Shown piece after piece: positions 1 through 8,562 of a stretch of 64,000 bases of DNA. The DNA lies in the NCBI GenBank assembly GCA_029781035.1, contig JAKOXK010000081.1, forward strand, positions 62,001 to 126,000. Direction: 5' to 3'. The notes beneath the pieces are model-generated. The model saw nothing but the letters and a program-made list of their open reading frames with translations, did no database searches and was not told the origin of the DNA. This DNA is from Armatimonadota bacterium. GTDB taxonomy: Bacteria > Armatimonadota > Fimbriimonadia > Fimbriimonadales > Fimbriimonadaceae. The position numbers were made by a program, and so were the translations under genes. Within the stretch, counting starts at the first letter, position 1. Every line of letters begins with the position of its first letter.

Positions 1-611
1 TTGACACCCATGGCGGCGCTCGCGACTTCGTCCTCTCTGACGGCGATGAACGGCAGCCCGTGCGACGTCTTCAGCAGGTTTCGGCACACTGCGATGCAAA
101 GCACCGCCAGCAACCATACGAGCCACAGGATCTTCGGTGGCTCGCCAAACGGCTTCACGTTCAGGCCGTAAGCGCCACCGAGGGGATCGACATTTTGAAC
201 GACGATCCGCATGATTTCACCGAAGCCCAGCGTCACGATCGCCAGATAGTCGCCCCGTAGCCGCAGGCTTGGCAAGCCGACAACGATGCCGGCGATCGCG
301 GCGAAGACGGCACCGACTGCCATCATGACGACGAGCCAAAGAACTGGCCCAAGCGGCTGAGAAGCGTACATGTGCTGGGACACGAACCCGGCCGCGTACG
401 CACCGATCATGTAGAAAGCCGCATGGCCGATCGAAAACTGTCCCGTGATCCCGTTGATCAAGTTCAGGCTGACGGCCAAGGTCACATAGAGTCCGGCCAG
501 AACTGCCAAACGGTAGAGGTTGGGAAACGCGGTCTGCGTGACCACGTCCAGACCGTAAACGAACCCAAACGCCAGGACAAAAGACAAGAGCCTGACGCCC
601 CAAAACTTCAT
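1..611 (-). CDS. livM: Branched-chain amino-acid ABC transporter permease LivM (partial, C-terminus outside window)
   Basis: Reading the minus strand from ATG at 611 gives MKFWGVRLLSFVLAF followed by hydrophobic segments, then NLINGITGQFSIGHAAFYMIGAYAAG, the conserved LivM signature. Near the window edge comes PFIAVREDEVASAAMGVN, matching the family's EAA-like cytoplasmic loop that contacts the ATPase. It is one of the two inner-membrane permeases of a Liv-type importer. The ATG overlaps the livH stop as ATGA, so the two are translationally coupled. About 203 codons are visible and the end is cut off by the window start. The ORF track lists only a shadow frame here because the real frame has no stop in the window. 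Confidence 0.9.
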   Translation of the reverse strand, partial: MKFWGVRLLSFVLAFGFVYGLDVVTQTAFPNLYRLAVLAGLYVTLAVSLNLINGITGQFSIGHAAFYMIGAYAAGFVSQHMYASQPLGPVLWLVVMMAVGAVFAAIAGIVVGLPSLRLRGDYLAIVTLGFGEIMRIVVQNVDPLGGAYGLNVKPFGEPPKILWLVWLLAVLCIAVCRNLLKTSHGLPFIAVREDEVASAAMGV

Positions 612-1783
612 ACCTTCTCCACCTTGGACGAACCGAGAAGCCCGCCTGGTCGGAACAGGAGCACCGCGATCAGCACGACGAAGGCCACGGCATCTTTGTA
701 GCCGCTGAATCCAAGCCAGATGACCAGAGTTTCGACGACACCCATCAGGATCCCGCCAAGGGCAGCGCCGGGGATGTTGCCGATTCCTCCGAGCACTGCG
801 GCGACGAACGCCTTGACACCGGGCGTGACGCCGAGGAACGGGGTCAGGTTGGTCCTCAGGAACGTTGCGTACATCATCGCTCCGGCCCCGGCTAGGGCCG
901 AACCGATGAGGAACGTCACGGTCACGACGTTGTTGACGTCGATGCCCATCAGTGAGGCGGAATCGAAATCGTGAGAGACGGCGCGCATGGCGCGACCAGT
1001 CCTCGTGTACATGACGATGTGCCGGAGAATGAGCATCAGCACGATCGTCGTGATCAGCATGATCAACTGGCCGAACGGGATATTCAGCTTGACTGATTGT
1101 CCGTTGACTTCGCCCTCGACCTTCTGCGCACTGCGTTCGAGGGTTTGGTACTTCTGTCGAAGGTCTTCGGTCGCAGCTGTCGTGTGTCCCGGCGGGTCTT
1201 GCTGCTCGGACGCGCGATACGCCGCTTCAGCCTTGCCTGCCTCGGCGTCGAGAAGCTTGGCCTGCGCTTTCAGCGCCGCTGGTGCGTCTTTGAGTGTCAG
1301 GCGGACGTTGTCAGAGTCCTTGCGGTAAGGATTCACCTGCTCGGAAATCGCGGGGGGCGGCGACTGAGGCAGGAACAAGCCTCCAGCGTACTGAAGGAAG
1401 AGCGACACACCGATCGCTGTAATGAGCGACGCGATGCGGGGCTGGTTCCGCATTGGACGGTAAGCCAGGCGCTCGATGACGACTCCGATCAACCCGCAAA
1501 CAACCATGCTGACGACCAGCATGAGAGCCAAGACCATCCAAGACGACGGTTTCTCAGCCCCGTTCTTGAGCGCCTCTGGAGTGAATCCGAGCGCCCATGA
1601 CGTGAACAAAGCGGCGTACGATCCAAGCATGAAAACCTCGCCGTGGGCAAAGTTGATCAGGCGTAGCACGCCGTAGACCATCGTGTAGCCCAAGGCGATC
1701 AGGGCGTAGATGGCGCCGAGCAGCAGACCGTTAGCCAACTGTTGTGGCAGGATGGAAAAGTCCAGTCCTGCCACAAGGTTCAT
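608..1783 (-). CDS. livH: Branched-chain amino-acid ABC transporter permease LivH with an extra internal segment
   Basis: The N-terminus QQLANGLLLGAIYALIALGYTMVYGVLRLINFAHGEVFMLGSY is classic LivH, and the C-terminal half (GRAMRAVSHDFDSASLMGID, LGGIGNIPGAALGG) is equally typical. It forms the transmembrane channel with LivM. At roughly 390 residues it is about 90 longer than the usual LivH. The excess is a charged, Lys/Ala/Glu-rich stretch at about residues 145-235 (ALKAQAKLLDAEAGKAEAAYRA and so on) between membrane segments. I chose ATG 1783 (MNLVAGLD); a TTG at 1798 is the track's start. It lies directly downstream of the binding-protein gene (stop at 1800). Confidence 0.88.
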   Translation of the reverse strand: MNLVAGLDFSILPQQLANGLLLGAIYALIALGYTMVYGVLRLINFAHGEVFMLGSYAALFTSWALGFTPEALKNGAEKPSSWMVLALMLVVSMVVCGLIGVVIERLAYRPMRNQPRIASLITAIGVSLFLQYAGGLFLPQSPPPAISEQVNPYRKDSDNVRLTLKDAPAALKAQAKLLDAEAGKAEAAYRASEQQDPPGHTTAATEDLRQKYQTLERSAQKVEGEVNGQSVKLNIPFGQLIMLITTIVLMLILRHIVMYTRTGRAMRAVSHDFDSASLMGIDVNNVVTVTFLIGSALAGAGAMMYATFLRTNLTPFLGVTPGVKAFVAAVLGGIGNIPGAALGGILMGVVETLVIWLGFSGYKDAVAFVVLIAVLLFRPGGLLGSSKVEKV

Positions 1784-1799
1784 TCCCAGGTCGTGCAAC

Positions 1800-3068
1800 T
1801 CAGTTCTCGATTTCCTCGGGCTTGTACGACTTTCTCCAGACGAAGCCGTTCTTCGTCACTTCGACGACCAGCGCAGGCTTTCTCGGGTTGCCCCCCTGGC
1901 CCTTGAGCGTGATGTTGCCGGTCACGCCAGGGTAGTTCTCAGTGTCCTCGATGGCTTTGGTGACGTCGCGCGACTTGGTACCGTTGGCCTTCATCGCCTT
2001 TTCGATCGACTTCATCATCAGCATGGCCGCGTCGTAGCTCAGGGCGCCCATCGTCGTGCCAGGCTCCGCGTGGTACCGAGCCATCCACTTGCTCAAGAAC
2101 TCCTTGACTTCTGGCCGATCCTCTTTGCTGTTGTAATGGTTGCAGAAGTAGCCACCGACGATGGCTTCTCCACCAGAAGTCAAGAGCTCGCTCGAGTCCC
2201 AACCGTCTCCACCAAAGACGGGCACTTTGAGGCCCGCCTGACGCATTTGGTTCACGATGGGGCCGACCTCGTTGAAGTAGCCGCTCAGGAACACTCCGTC
2301 CGGGTTCTTGGACTTCAGATTCTCGATCTGGCCGGCGAACTGGGTCTGTTTGGACTCGTAGAACTCCTCATGGATGACTTTGCCGCCCAGCTTCTCGAAT
2401 GCGGCGCGGAAGGACTTGCTGAGGTATTGCGAATACGGCTGTTTGTTGTCGGTCATCAAGGCGACGTTCCGCAGCTTGAGCTCTTCGTAAGCGAACTTGG
2501 CCATGACCGGGCCCTGGAAGTCGTCGGTGTAGCAGACGCGGAAGATGTTGTCGCCGACTGCCGTGATGTCCGTCTTCGTCGCGCCAATGGCGATGACGGG
2601 GACGCCTGCGTCGAACGCGACGTTGGCGATCTGCTGCGTGATGCCGCTCGAAACCTCGCCGAGCAACCCGACGGCACCGTCAGCGATCAGCTTCTGAGCA
2701 GCCGACTTACCGGCCTCGGGGCTCGAGTTGCTGTCGCCCGGCATGAGCATGACTTTCTTGCCGTCGATCCCGCCCGCCTTGTTGATCTCGTCCACGGCGA
2801 GCGTGGCACCTTTGAAGCTGTCGTCGCCCCACGGCTTCAGGTCTCCGTTCAAACTGACGACTAGGCCGATCTTGATCGGGTCGCTGATCGCGTTCCCGTC
2901 GGATTTCGGGCTTGGTCGGGCCGGAGTAGAACTGGACGTATTCGACCCGGACTTCGTGTCGGGGGCTGGCGATCCGTTGCCAGTTTCCGTTGTCTTGCAC
3001 CCTCCGAGCAGGCCCATTGCCAGGCCAGCCGCGATGAGGATCGATTTACCCACGAGGTTGTTTCGCAT
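1800..3068 (-). CDS. Branched-chain amino-acid ABC transporter substrate-binding lipoprotein (LivJ/BraC type)
   Basis: The protein starts MRNNLVGKSILIAAGLAMGLLGGCK, a type II signal peptide with lipobox LLGGC, followed by a Ser/Thr/Pro-rich linker and the Periplas_BP_6 fold (PIKIGLVVSLNGDLKPWGDDSFKGATLAVDEINKAGGIDGKK). It captures branched-chain amino acids or related ligands for the LivHM channel. The 540-residue track ORF begins far upstream in non-coding sequence. Start choice is 3068, but two GTG codons directly upstream have a better-placed GGAAGG, so the start could be three to six bases earlier. It is first gene of the liv cluster seen here; the ATPases must lie outside the window. Confidence 0.9.
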   Translation of the reverse strand: MRNNLVGKSILIAAGLAMGLLGGCKTTETGNGSPAPDTKSGSNTSSSTPARPSPKSDGNAISDPIKIGLVVSLNGDLKPWGDDSFKGATLAVDEINKAGGIDGKKVMLMPGDSNSSPEAGKSAAQKLIADGAVGLLGEVSSGITQQIANVAFDAGVPVIAIGATKTDITAVGDNIFRVCYTDDFQGPVMAKFAYEELKLRNVALMTDNKQPYSQYLSKSFRAAFEKLGGKVIHEEFYESKQTQFAGQIENLKSKNPDGVFLSGYFNEVGPIVNQMRQAGLKVPVFGGDGWDSSELLTSGGEAIVGGYFCNHYNSKEDRPEVKEFLSKWMARYHAEPGTTMGALSYDAAMLMMKSIEKAMKANGTKSRDVTKAIEDTENYPGVTGNITLKGQGGNPRKPALVVEVTKNGFVWRKSYKPEEIEN

Positions 3069-3222
3069 CACCACTGTCACACCTTCCGCCAGTCCAAACT
3101 GTCCGGCGGTTCGCTGGTGCGCGGAGTATACAGGAATTCGCTTCAGGACACAACCTGCCGGGTACTCGCCCGGGACTTGGCGACTTGCATGGCTGGCTGA
3201 TCCGTTGTAAAGTAGTGAGACA

Positions 3223-4392
3223 GTGACCCTTGCACCTTTCGTGATCGCTCTGGCCCACGTGGCCCCCACCCCCGTCGACGAGGTTCCCTTCCGGATCGGC
3301 GAAGACGCCATCATCGTCGACACCACTGTCAACGACCGCAAGGTGTCGCTCATGTACGACACGGGCTTTTCAGGTGCCGTGATCCTCAGCGACAACATCG
3401 ATGTCGGCAAGCCGACTGGCACGATGACGATGACGGACTTCGTCGGGTCGTTTCAAGCCAAGACGATCGCGATCAAGTCGCTCAAGATCGGGGACAAGCC
3501 GTTCGACAAAAGCGACCTGGAGGTCGTCCAACAACCGACCGAACACTACACTGCGGCCTACGGCACCCACTGCGACGGGATTCTGGGCTTTGAGCCGTTC
3601 GGCGGCAAGGTCTACCAGATCAATTTTGAGCACCGGAAGTTCGTTTTCTACCCTGATACGTACGACGTCACCACACTCAAGCCCGACGGCGTCAAGACGT
3701 TCCTCACCAAGCTCCTTCCCAAAGGGATCAACTCCCTCCAGATGAGCGCAGAGGTGTCCAACGGGCAGAAGCTGTACCTGGCCCTCGACACGGGCAACTC
3801 GGGGTACATCGTGACCCACAAGGACGCCCTCGAGCGTGTCAAGGCCTGGCCAGAGGGCAAGACCGCAGACTTCATGGGCCAGTCGATGGTCGCGTCAGGG
3901 GCTGTCAACACATTCAACCTCGAAATGCACGACATGAAGATCTTCGGAGTCCCTGTACCGAAATGCGTCGTCGGTGTCATCGATCTTCCTTCGAGCCAAG
4001 CCGATCACGACGGAACCGTGGGCTACGAGTTTCTGCACAACTTCAACATCACGGTCGACATGATCCGGAGGCGGGTCTACTTCGAAAACTGGACGGGCAA
4101 GGTTGTCGAACCCGAGTCTGCCGACGTCGGTGTGCTGGCGTTCGATGACCCCAGAGTTCATCGAATGCGGATCGTGTCGGTCACTCCAGGCAGTCCGGCC
4201 GAGAAGGCTGGCATCAAGCGCGGTGACGAACTTCTTTCCGTCGATGGTCAGGAGGTCGCAGGAATCGGTTTCCGCAGGCTGACCGCCTTGCTTCATGGAC
4301 AACTGGGAACCAAAGTAAAGCTCGACGTCTCGCGTGAGGGCTCGTTGATGCGGTACGAGTTGGAGCGTGCCTACCTCGTGAACCGACCCTAG
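3223..4392 (+). CDS. Secreted aspartyl protease-like protein with C-terminal PDZ domain
   Basis: A GTG start gives a short signal-like leader (MTLAPFVIALAHVAP). Two retropepsin/pepsin-type motifs are visible, DTGFSG near residue 45 and DTGNSG near residue 188, as expected for a two-lobed aspartyl protease in a single chain. The final ~80 residues form a PDZ domain (VTPGSPAEKAGIKRGDELLSVDGQEV). This domain order is known in bacterial retropepsin-like proteins of unassigned role. It is probably periplasmic or exported. It is divergent from the liv gene cluster and its end overlaps the uracil-DNA glycosylase gene by four bases in convergent orientation. Confidence 0.8.
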   Translation: MTLAPFVIALAHVAPTPVDEVPFRIGEDAIIVDTTVNDRKVSLMYDTGFSGAVILSDNIDVGKPTGTMTMTDFVGSFQAKTIAIKSLKIGDKPFDKSDLEVVQQPTEHYTAAYGTHCDGILGFEPFGGKVYQINFEHRKFVFYPDTYDVTTLKPDGVKTFLTKLLPKGINSLQMSAEVSNGQKLYLALDTGNSGYIVTHKDALERVKAWPEGKTADFMGQSMVASGAVNTFNLEMHDMKIFGVPVPKCVVGVIDLPSSQADHDGTVGYEFLHNFNITVDMIRRRVYFENWTGKVVEPESADVGVLAFDDPRVHRMRIVSVTPGSPAEKAGIKRGDELLSVDGQEVAGIGFRRLTALLHGQLGTKVKLDVSREGSLMRYELERAYLVNRP

Positions 4393-5069
4393 GCGGTGGG
4401 ACGCGGGTCGCCGAAATCGATCGCCTTGCGGAATCGACCGACTACTTCGGCCAACATTTCGCGTGTCAACCTGCCCGTGAAGGTGTTCTGTTGGCTCGGG
4501 TGATAGCTAGCGAGCACAACGCGTCCGCTCGGATCCTCAGCTTCGGCACCGTGGGTAAACGGCGTCCCAATGGGCATGTTCAGCGCCCTCAATGTCTCTT
4601 TCCATGCCAGAGACCCGAGGCAGAGGAACGCGTCAAACCTCGAGAGCCCAAGAGTGGCCATCAAGTGAACGCGACAGGCCTCGACCTCCTCGCGGGCGGG
4701 CTTATTGTCGGGTGGGGCACAGTGGCACACCGCGGTGATCATGACCTTCTTCAGCATCAACGGGTCGTCTCTGCCCGCCGACTGGGGCTGTGTCGCCAAC
4801 CCGGCTTCGTACAGAGCGCGGAAAAGCCATTCGCCGCTCCGGTCTCCAGTGAACATGCGGCCCGTTCGGTTGGCCCCGTGAGCGGCCGGAGCCAGACCTA
4901 CGATCAGTCCGCCCGCGGCCGGATCGCCAAAGTTGGGCACAGGGAGTCCCCAATATGTCTCGCTGGCGAAGGCCTTTCGTTTCTCGGCCGCGACTTGGTT
5001 GCACCATCCTCGCAAGCGCGGGCAAGCCTTGCACGAGACGATTTGGCTGTTCAACGCGTCAAAGTTCAT
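4389..5069 (-). CDS. Uracil-DNA glycosylase, family 5 (UdgB-like)
   Basis: Removes uracil and probably other deaminated bases from DNA. The motif GLAPAAHGANRTGRMFTGD corresponds to the family 5 active-site loop and SYHPSQQNTFTGRLT to the C-terminal HPS motif. CKACPRL at the N-terminus together with later cysteines (CHCAPP) fits the iron-sulfur cluster of families 4 and 5. Length 226 is normal. GLAPAAHGANRTGR rather than GEAPG separates it from family 4. Starts divergently from the FmdB-like gene, 28 bases away. Confidence 0.9.
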   Translation of the reverse strand: MNFDALNSQIVSCKACPRLRGWCNQVAAEKRKAFASETYWGLPVPNFGDPAAGGLIVGLAPAAHGANRTGRMFTGDRSGEWLFRALYEAGLATQPQSAGRDDPLMLKKVMITAVCHCAPPDNKPAREEVEACRVHLMATLGLSRFDAFLCLGSLAWKETLRALNMPIGTPFTHGAEAEDPSGRVVLASYHPSQQNTFTGRLTREMLAEVVGRFRKAIDFGDPRPTA

Positions 5070-5097
5070 GGTGGGCGACGCCCTAGGATGATACGAC

Positions 5098-5430
5098 TTG
5101 CCTGTTTATGAGTATGAGCATCTGCACGACGACTGCGTCCTGTGCGACTATCGGTTTGCAGCGGTTCAGGGCGTCGACGAGCCTCCCCTTGAGTTCTGTC
5201 CGTCCTGTGGCCTCGAAGTGCGCCGGGTTGTGAGTCAGATCTCGGTCGTCACGACCCAGTCGTTTGACGCTCATATCGCTGCGAAGAAGGGTTTCACCAC
5301 CTGGAAGCGGTCGGGGATGGGAACGTGGGAGAAGGTTGCTGGCGACGGAGTCGACTACATCGTCGGATCCGACGGCGACAAGGCCGCTGTGACAGAGAAG
5401 TCGGCCAAAGTCGTGGATCTAAGCGAATGA
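5098..5430 (+). CDS. FmdB-like zinc-ribbon protein
   Basis: The protein begins MPVYEYEHL with a CxxC pair (CVLCDYRF) and a second pair FCPSCG, which fits the small FmdB/CxxC_CXXC_SSSS regulatory zinc ribbon. The remaining ~65 residues (TTWKRSGMGTWEKVAGDG) are low in recognisable motifs. A TTG start is supported by AGGATG seven bases upstream. Function of the family is not established; a regulatory or chaperone-like role is only a guess. Its end overlaps the ArgC-like gene on the other strand. Confidence 0.7.
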   Translation: MPVYEYEHLHDDCVLCDYRFAAVQGVDEPPLEFCPSCGLEVRRVVSQISVVTTQSFDAHIAAKKGFTTWKRSGMGTWEKVAGDGVDYIVGSDGDKAAVTEKSAKVVDLSE

Positions 5431-6156
5431 CAGAGAGTCGGGGATTCCCAGACATTCCTCGAATCCCGCCATCACGTTCATCGCGTGTACGATCTGCGCC
5501 GCACCGCACTTCCCGTTCCTGTCCGCCATCACCTGGATGGTCAAAAGGGAGGTGGGCTCGTCGGGTGAACATCTTAGGCGGTAGACAGCCCACGGGCGAT
5601 CCTTGACCAGTGAAGCGTGCCACTCGTCTTGGTCGTTGAGTCGCACGTAAAACGAACGTCCGAAGCACTCGCCATAAAGGGCGTCGATCTCATCCCAGTC
5701 GGACGGAGTGCTGATGATGGCCATCGCCTGGGCGGCCAAGACGCCACCGAGGTCTCTCTCTTCGGTGACGACTTCTACGGGCCCCATCCCCTCGTAGGCG
5801 ACCAGTTGCTGATCGACGGCTTCTTCCGCATTGGTCTGAAGGATCGGCGGCTCGTGCACGATTCCGGCGCGGAACAACGGCCCCAGAGCGATCAATCCAA
5901 GGGTAGCTACGGCGCTGGGCACCGAGAAGGCGTCGGCACAGACAAGGGGATTGTTGTCGACGAGCTCCACAAGGCCACGAAGGGGGACGTCACATGAGCC
6001 GACGGCGATCGACCGCCACCATGAACCTTGGGCGAAGTCCATCATGGCGCTGTCGCCAGCTTCAGAAAGCGACACGAGTGGATGCTGCTCAAGCAGTTTG
6101 GCGAGAGCTGGGTCGCGCGGTCGAGCCGTGACGATGGGGCTCATCACGACGTTCAC
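5419..6156 (-). CDS. ArgC/Asd-like semialdehyde dehydrogenase-family protein lacking the Rossmann domain and catalytic Cys
   Basis: The C-terminus GKCGAAQIVHAMNVMAGFEECLG matches the end of N-acetyl-gamma-glutamyl-phosphate reductase (GAAxQAVQxMNxMxGFxE), and VPSAVATLGLIALGPLFRAGIV aligns with the NPxC...ALxPL active-site helix of the ArgC/Asd fold. At the catalytic Cys position this protein has Ala (VPSA for NPNC). At 245 residues it is about 100 short and lacks the NADP-binding N-terminal half. It is therefore unlikely to be a working dehydrogenase. The start overlaps the stop of the FKBP gene by four bases, so the two are co-translated. Function unknown; a ligand-binding or structural role is possible. 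Confidence 0.6.
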   Translation of the reverse strand: MNVVMSPIVTARPRDPALAKLLEQHPLVSLSEAGDSAMMDFAQGSWWRSIAVGSCDVPLRGLVELVDNNPLVCADAFSVPSAVATLGLIALGPLFRAGIVHEPPILQTNAEEAVDQQLVAYEGMGPVEVVTEERDLGGVLAAQAMAIISTPSDWDEIDALYGECFGRSFYVRLNDQDEWHASLVKDRPWAVYRLRCSPDEPTSLLTIQVMADRNGKCGAAQIVHAMNVMAGFEECLGIPDSLSFA

Positions 6157-6932
6157 GACTTGGAGGGCTTGCAGTCCACCAGGGTCACGTCGTAGATCGT
6201 GACCTGTCCGCCGGGAATGACGTCGTGTCCCGTCGGCCCCCAGCCGGCCATCGGAGGGATCGTCAGTTTTCGCTTGCCACCGACTTTCATGCCGAGGACT
6301 CCCCGTTCGAACGCAGTGATCGCCTCCTGACTCCCGATCGTGAACTTCACAGCCTTGTCGGGTGCCATCCGGTCATCGAACATCCTGCCGTTGACGAAAC
6401 TCCCCGTGTAGTTGACGGTGACCGTGTCGCCGTCCTTCGCCTCGACGCCACTACCCACGGTCTCGTCTTCGACGTCAACAGTGTTCTCGTCGCCCTTCTT
6501 GACGATGTACAGCATCTTCACGTCGAAGACAAGATCAGAGTAGGCGGGGATCATCTCGTTGCCCATCGGGCCATAGGCCTGTTGCCATGGAATGCTGATC
6601 GTCCTTTCGCCGCCTACCTTCATGCCTTCAAGGCCCGTGACGAGCCCAGGGACGATGCCGGCATTGGGACCCAGCACGGCCCCGAGCGGAATCTTGTTCT
6701 TTTCGGACTTGTCCGGATCGTTCGTGTCGAACATCTGGCCGGACTTGGCGAACTTGCCCACGTACTGAACCAAGACGAGGTCGCCTTCTGCCGCCGATGG
6801 CCCGGTGCCTTCGACGGTGTCTTTGGTCATCACCTTGCTGAACAGGGAGTCGTGCTTCTCTTCTTGATTGCACCCGACCGAGAGGGACAGGAGCGCACCC
6901 CAAGCGAGGACTGCCCCGATTGACAACCGCAT
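6153..6932 (-). CDS. Tandem FKBP-type peptidyl-prolyl isomerase lipoprotein
   Basis: MRLSIGAVLAWGALLSLSVGC is a lipoprotein signal (lipobox LSVGC). Two FKBP domains follow, about residues 30-142 (DLVLVQYVGKFAKSGQMFDTND, IVPGLVTGLEGMKVGGERTISIP) and 148-257 (DTVTVNYTGSFVNGRMFDD, AFERGVLGMKVGGKRKLTIPP). Both keep the core VxVxYTG and GMKVGG motifs. It probably helps fold exported proteins from a membrane anchor. It is the first gene of a two-gene unit with the Cys-less ArgC-like gene and is divergent from smpB. Confidence 0.88.
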   Translation of the reverse strand: MRLSIGAVLAWGALLSLSVGCNQEEKHDSLFSKVMTKDTVEGTGPSAAEGDLVLVQYVGKFAKSGQMFDTNDPDKSEKNKIPLGAVLGPNAGIVPGLVTGLEGMKVGGERTISIPWQQAYGPMGNEMIPAYSDLVFDVKMLYIVKKGDENTVDVEDETVGSGVEAKDGDTVTVNYTGSFVNGRMFDDRMAPDKAVKFTIGSQEAITAFERGVLGMKVGGKRKLTIPPMAGWGPTGHDVIPGGQVTIYDVTLVDCKPSKS

Positions 6933-6969
6933 AGGCTCGAAAGGTTACCTCCGGTAGACTCAACATACA

Positions 6970-7443
6970 ATGGGCTCCAAGGGTGCCTCCAAAGAGGAAA
7001 AGCGCGGGCCAGCGACGATCCAGAATCGAAAAGCTCACCACGACTATGAGTTCGTGGACACTTACGAAGCGGGGATCGCACTGGTCGGAACAGAGGTCAA
7101 GAGCCTCTTTCTCGGTCGGGCGTCCCTGACCGACGGGTACTGCGAAGTGACTGGTGGCGAAATCTGGCTCCGGCAAATGGACATCGAGCCCTATGAGAAA
7201 TCGTCGTTCTTCCGTCACGAGCGTCGTCGCGACCGCAAGTTGCTCATGCACAAGAAGGAGATCGACCTGATCCGACGCCGCACCCAGGAAAAGGGACTCA
7301 CGATCATCCCGTTCAAGGTCTATTTCAACGAGAAGGGCCGGGTCAAGATCGCCATCGCCCTCGCACGAGGTAAGAGGCAGTACGACAAACGCGAGGCGAT
7401 CAAGCAACGAGAGACGCGCCGCGAACTCGAACGGGGCGAATGA
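6970..7443 (+). CDS. smpB: SsrA-binding protein SmpB
   Basis: Binds tmRNA and brings it to stalled ribosomes in trans-translation. NRKAHHDYEFVDTYEAGIALVGTEVKSLFLGRASLTDGYCEV and DRKLLMHKKEIDLIRRRTQEKGLTIIPFKVYF are diagnostic, and the basic C-terminal tail (KRQYDKREAIKQRETRRELERGE) is intact. Length of 157 is standard. Convergent with dapF, six bases apart. Confidence 0.97.
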   Translation: MGSKGASKEEKRGPATIQNRKAHHDYEFVDTYEAGIALVGTEVKSLFLGRASLTDGYCEVTGGEIWLRQMDIEPYEKSSFFRHERRRDRKLLMHKKEIDLIRRRTQEKGLTIIPFKVYFNEKGRVKIAIALARGKRQYDKREAIKQRETRRELERGE

Positions 7444-7449
7444 CTGGGC

Positions 7450-8292
7450 TCACCACTCGCCTTCAAACACCGTCTTTGCTGGGCCGGTCATGAAGACCGT
7501 GCCGTCCTCTCGATAGTCCACCTGCAAGTCTCCGCCTGGAAGTGTGACCGAGCAATACCGCTCAGTGTGCCGGTTCAGGAAGGACGCCACGGCGCATGCA
7601 CACGCTCCAGTACCGCAAGCGAGGGTGACCCCGGCGCCGCGTTCCCACGTCCTCTGGAGAATGTGCGTTGGAGTCAAAACTTGGACGAAGTGGGCGTTCA
7701 CGCGCCTTGGGAAGAGAGAGTTTGTCTCCAGGACGGGTCCGACGCGCTCGAGGTCAATGGTGGCAGCGTCGTCGACGAACACCACGATGTGCGGGTTGCC
7801 CATCGACACGGCCGTGCCCCTCAGGGAGGGCGAGCCAGGCGACAGCAGGCCAGCAGTTCCCGGGAGCTCCTGATCCAGAAACGGCTCGTCGGCGGCGCCC
7901 GCCATACCGATCTCTCCTCGGTTCAAACGGGCCAGCCCCATGTCCACTCTGACCTGGCCATCGGCTAACACCTGTAACACGAGCCTGCCTGCGCCAGTCT
8001 CGACCGGGATCGTGGTGTCTTCTGTCAAGCCCTGGTCACGCACGAACGTCGCGAAGCACCGGATACCGTTGCCACACATTTCGCTTTCCGAGCCGTCAGG
8101 GTTCCACATGCGCATGGCGAACCTCTCGGCCCTACCTGGTGCTGCCACAATGAGCCCGTCCGACCCGACGCCGAACCGGCGGTCACAGACTTCTCGGGCA
8201 AGTTCTGCGACCGCCGAGTCTTGGATCGGCTCTCGGAATCCGTTGACCATCACGAAATCGTTGCCGATTCCGTGCATCTTGGTGAAGTGCAT
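7450..8292 (-). CDS. dapF: Diaminopimelate epimerase
   Basis: Interconverts LL- and meso-diaminopimelate for lysine and peptidoglycan synthesis. Both catalytic Cys motifs are present: SEMCGNGIRCFA (about residue 75) and ACGTGACACA (about residue 225), along with the N-terminal FTKMHGIGNDFV. Length 280 is normal. Its ATG overlaps the hfq stop by one base (TAATG), making it the last gene of the OB-fold/miaA/hfq/dapF operon. Confidence 0.96.
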   Translation of the reverse strand: MHFTKMHGIGNDFVMVNGFREPIQDSAVAELAREVCDRRFGVGSDGLIVAAPGRAERFAMRMWNPDGSESEMCGNGIRCFATFVRDQGLTEDTTIPVETGAGRLVLQVLADGQVRVDMGLARLNRGEIGMAGAADEPFLDQELPGTAGLLSPGSPSLRGTAVSMGNPHIVVFVDDAATIDLERVGPVLETNSLFPRRVNAHFVQVLTPTHILQRTWERGAGVTLACGTGACACAVASFLNRHTERYCSVTLPGGDLQVDYREDGTVFMTGPAKTVFEGEW

Positions 8293-8552
8293 TACTCCTC
8301 TTCGCTTGGATGATCCTCGCCGTGTGCGCGCTGCCCACCACCTATCTGCTTGGCTGGCACAACGCTGGTGATCGCGTGCTTGTAGACCAGTTGTGTCGGT
8401 TTGCCAGCAGTGTCCAGCAAAACCGTGAATGCGTCGAATCCTCGAACCTGCCCGCGTAGTTGAACCCCGCCCATGAGGTAGATCGTAACACCGATGCCTT
8501 CTTTGCGGACCTGATTCAAAAACATGTCTTGGAGGTTGATTGCTTTACCCAT
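8292..8552 (-). CDS. hfq: RNA chaperone Hfq
   Basis: Sm-like hexameric RNA-binding protein that helps small RNAs pair with mRNAs. [47 protein letters not shown] and the Sm2-type [12 protein letters not shown] are conserved. I start it at ATG 8552; the track ORF adds 11 residues from the end of miaA. A GAGGAG within the miaA stop region serves as ribosome-binding site. The miaA-hfq order is widespread in bacteria. Confidence 0.95.
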   Translation of the reverse strand: MGKAINLQDMFLNQVRKEGIGVTIYLMGGVQLRGQVRGFDAFTVLLDTAGKPTQLVYKHAITSVVPAKQIGGGQRAHGEDHPSEEE

Positions 8553-8562
8553 TTCTTTCTTA

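Noticed and set aside
1710-2864. 384-residue plus-strand ORF opposite the Liv binding protein
   Set aside because: Antisense shadow of a recognisable lipoprotein gene in GC-rich DNA; no motifs of its own.
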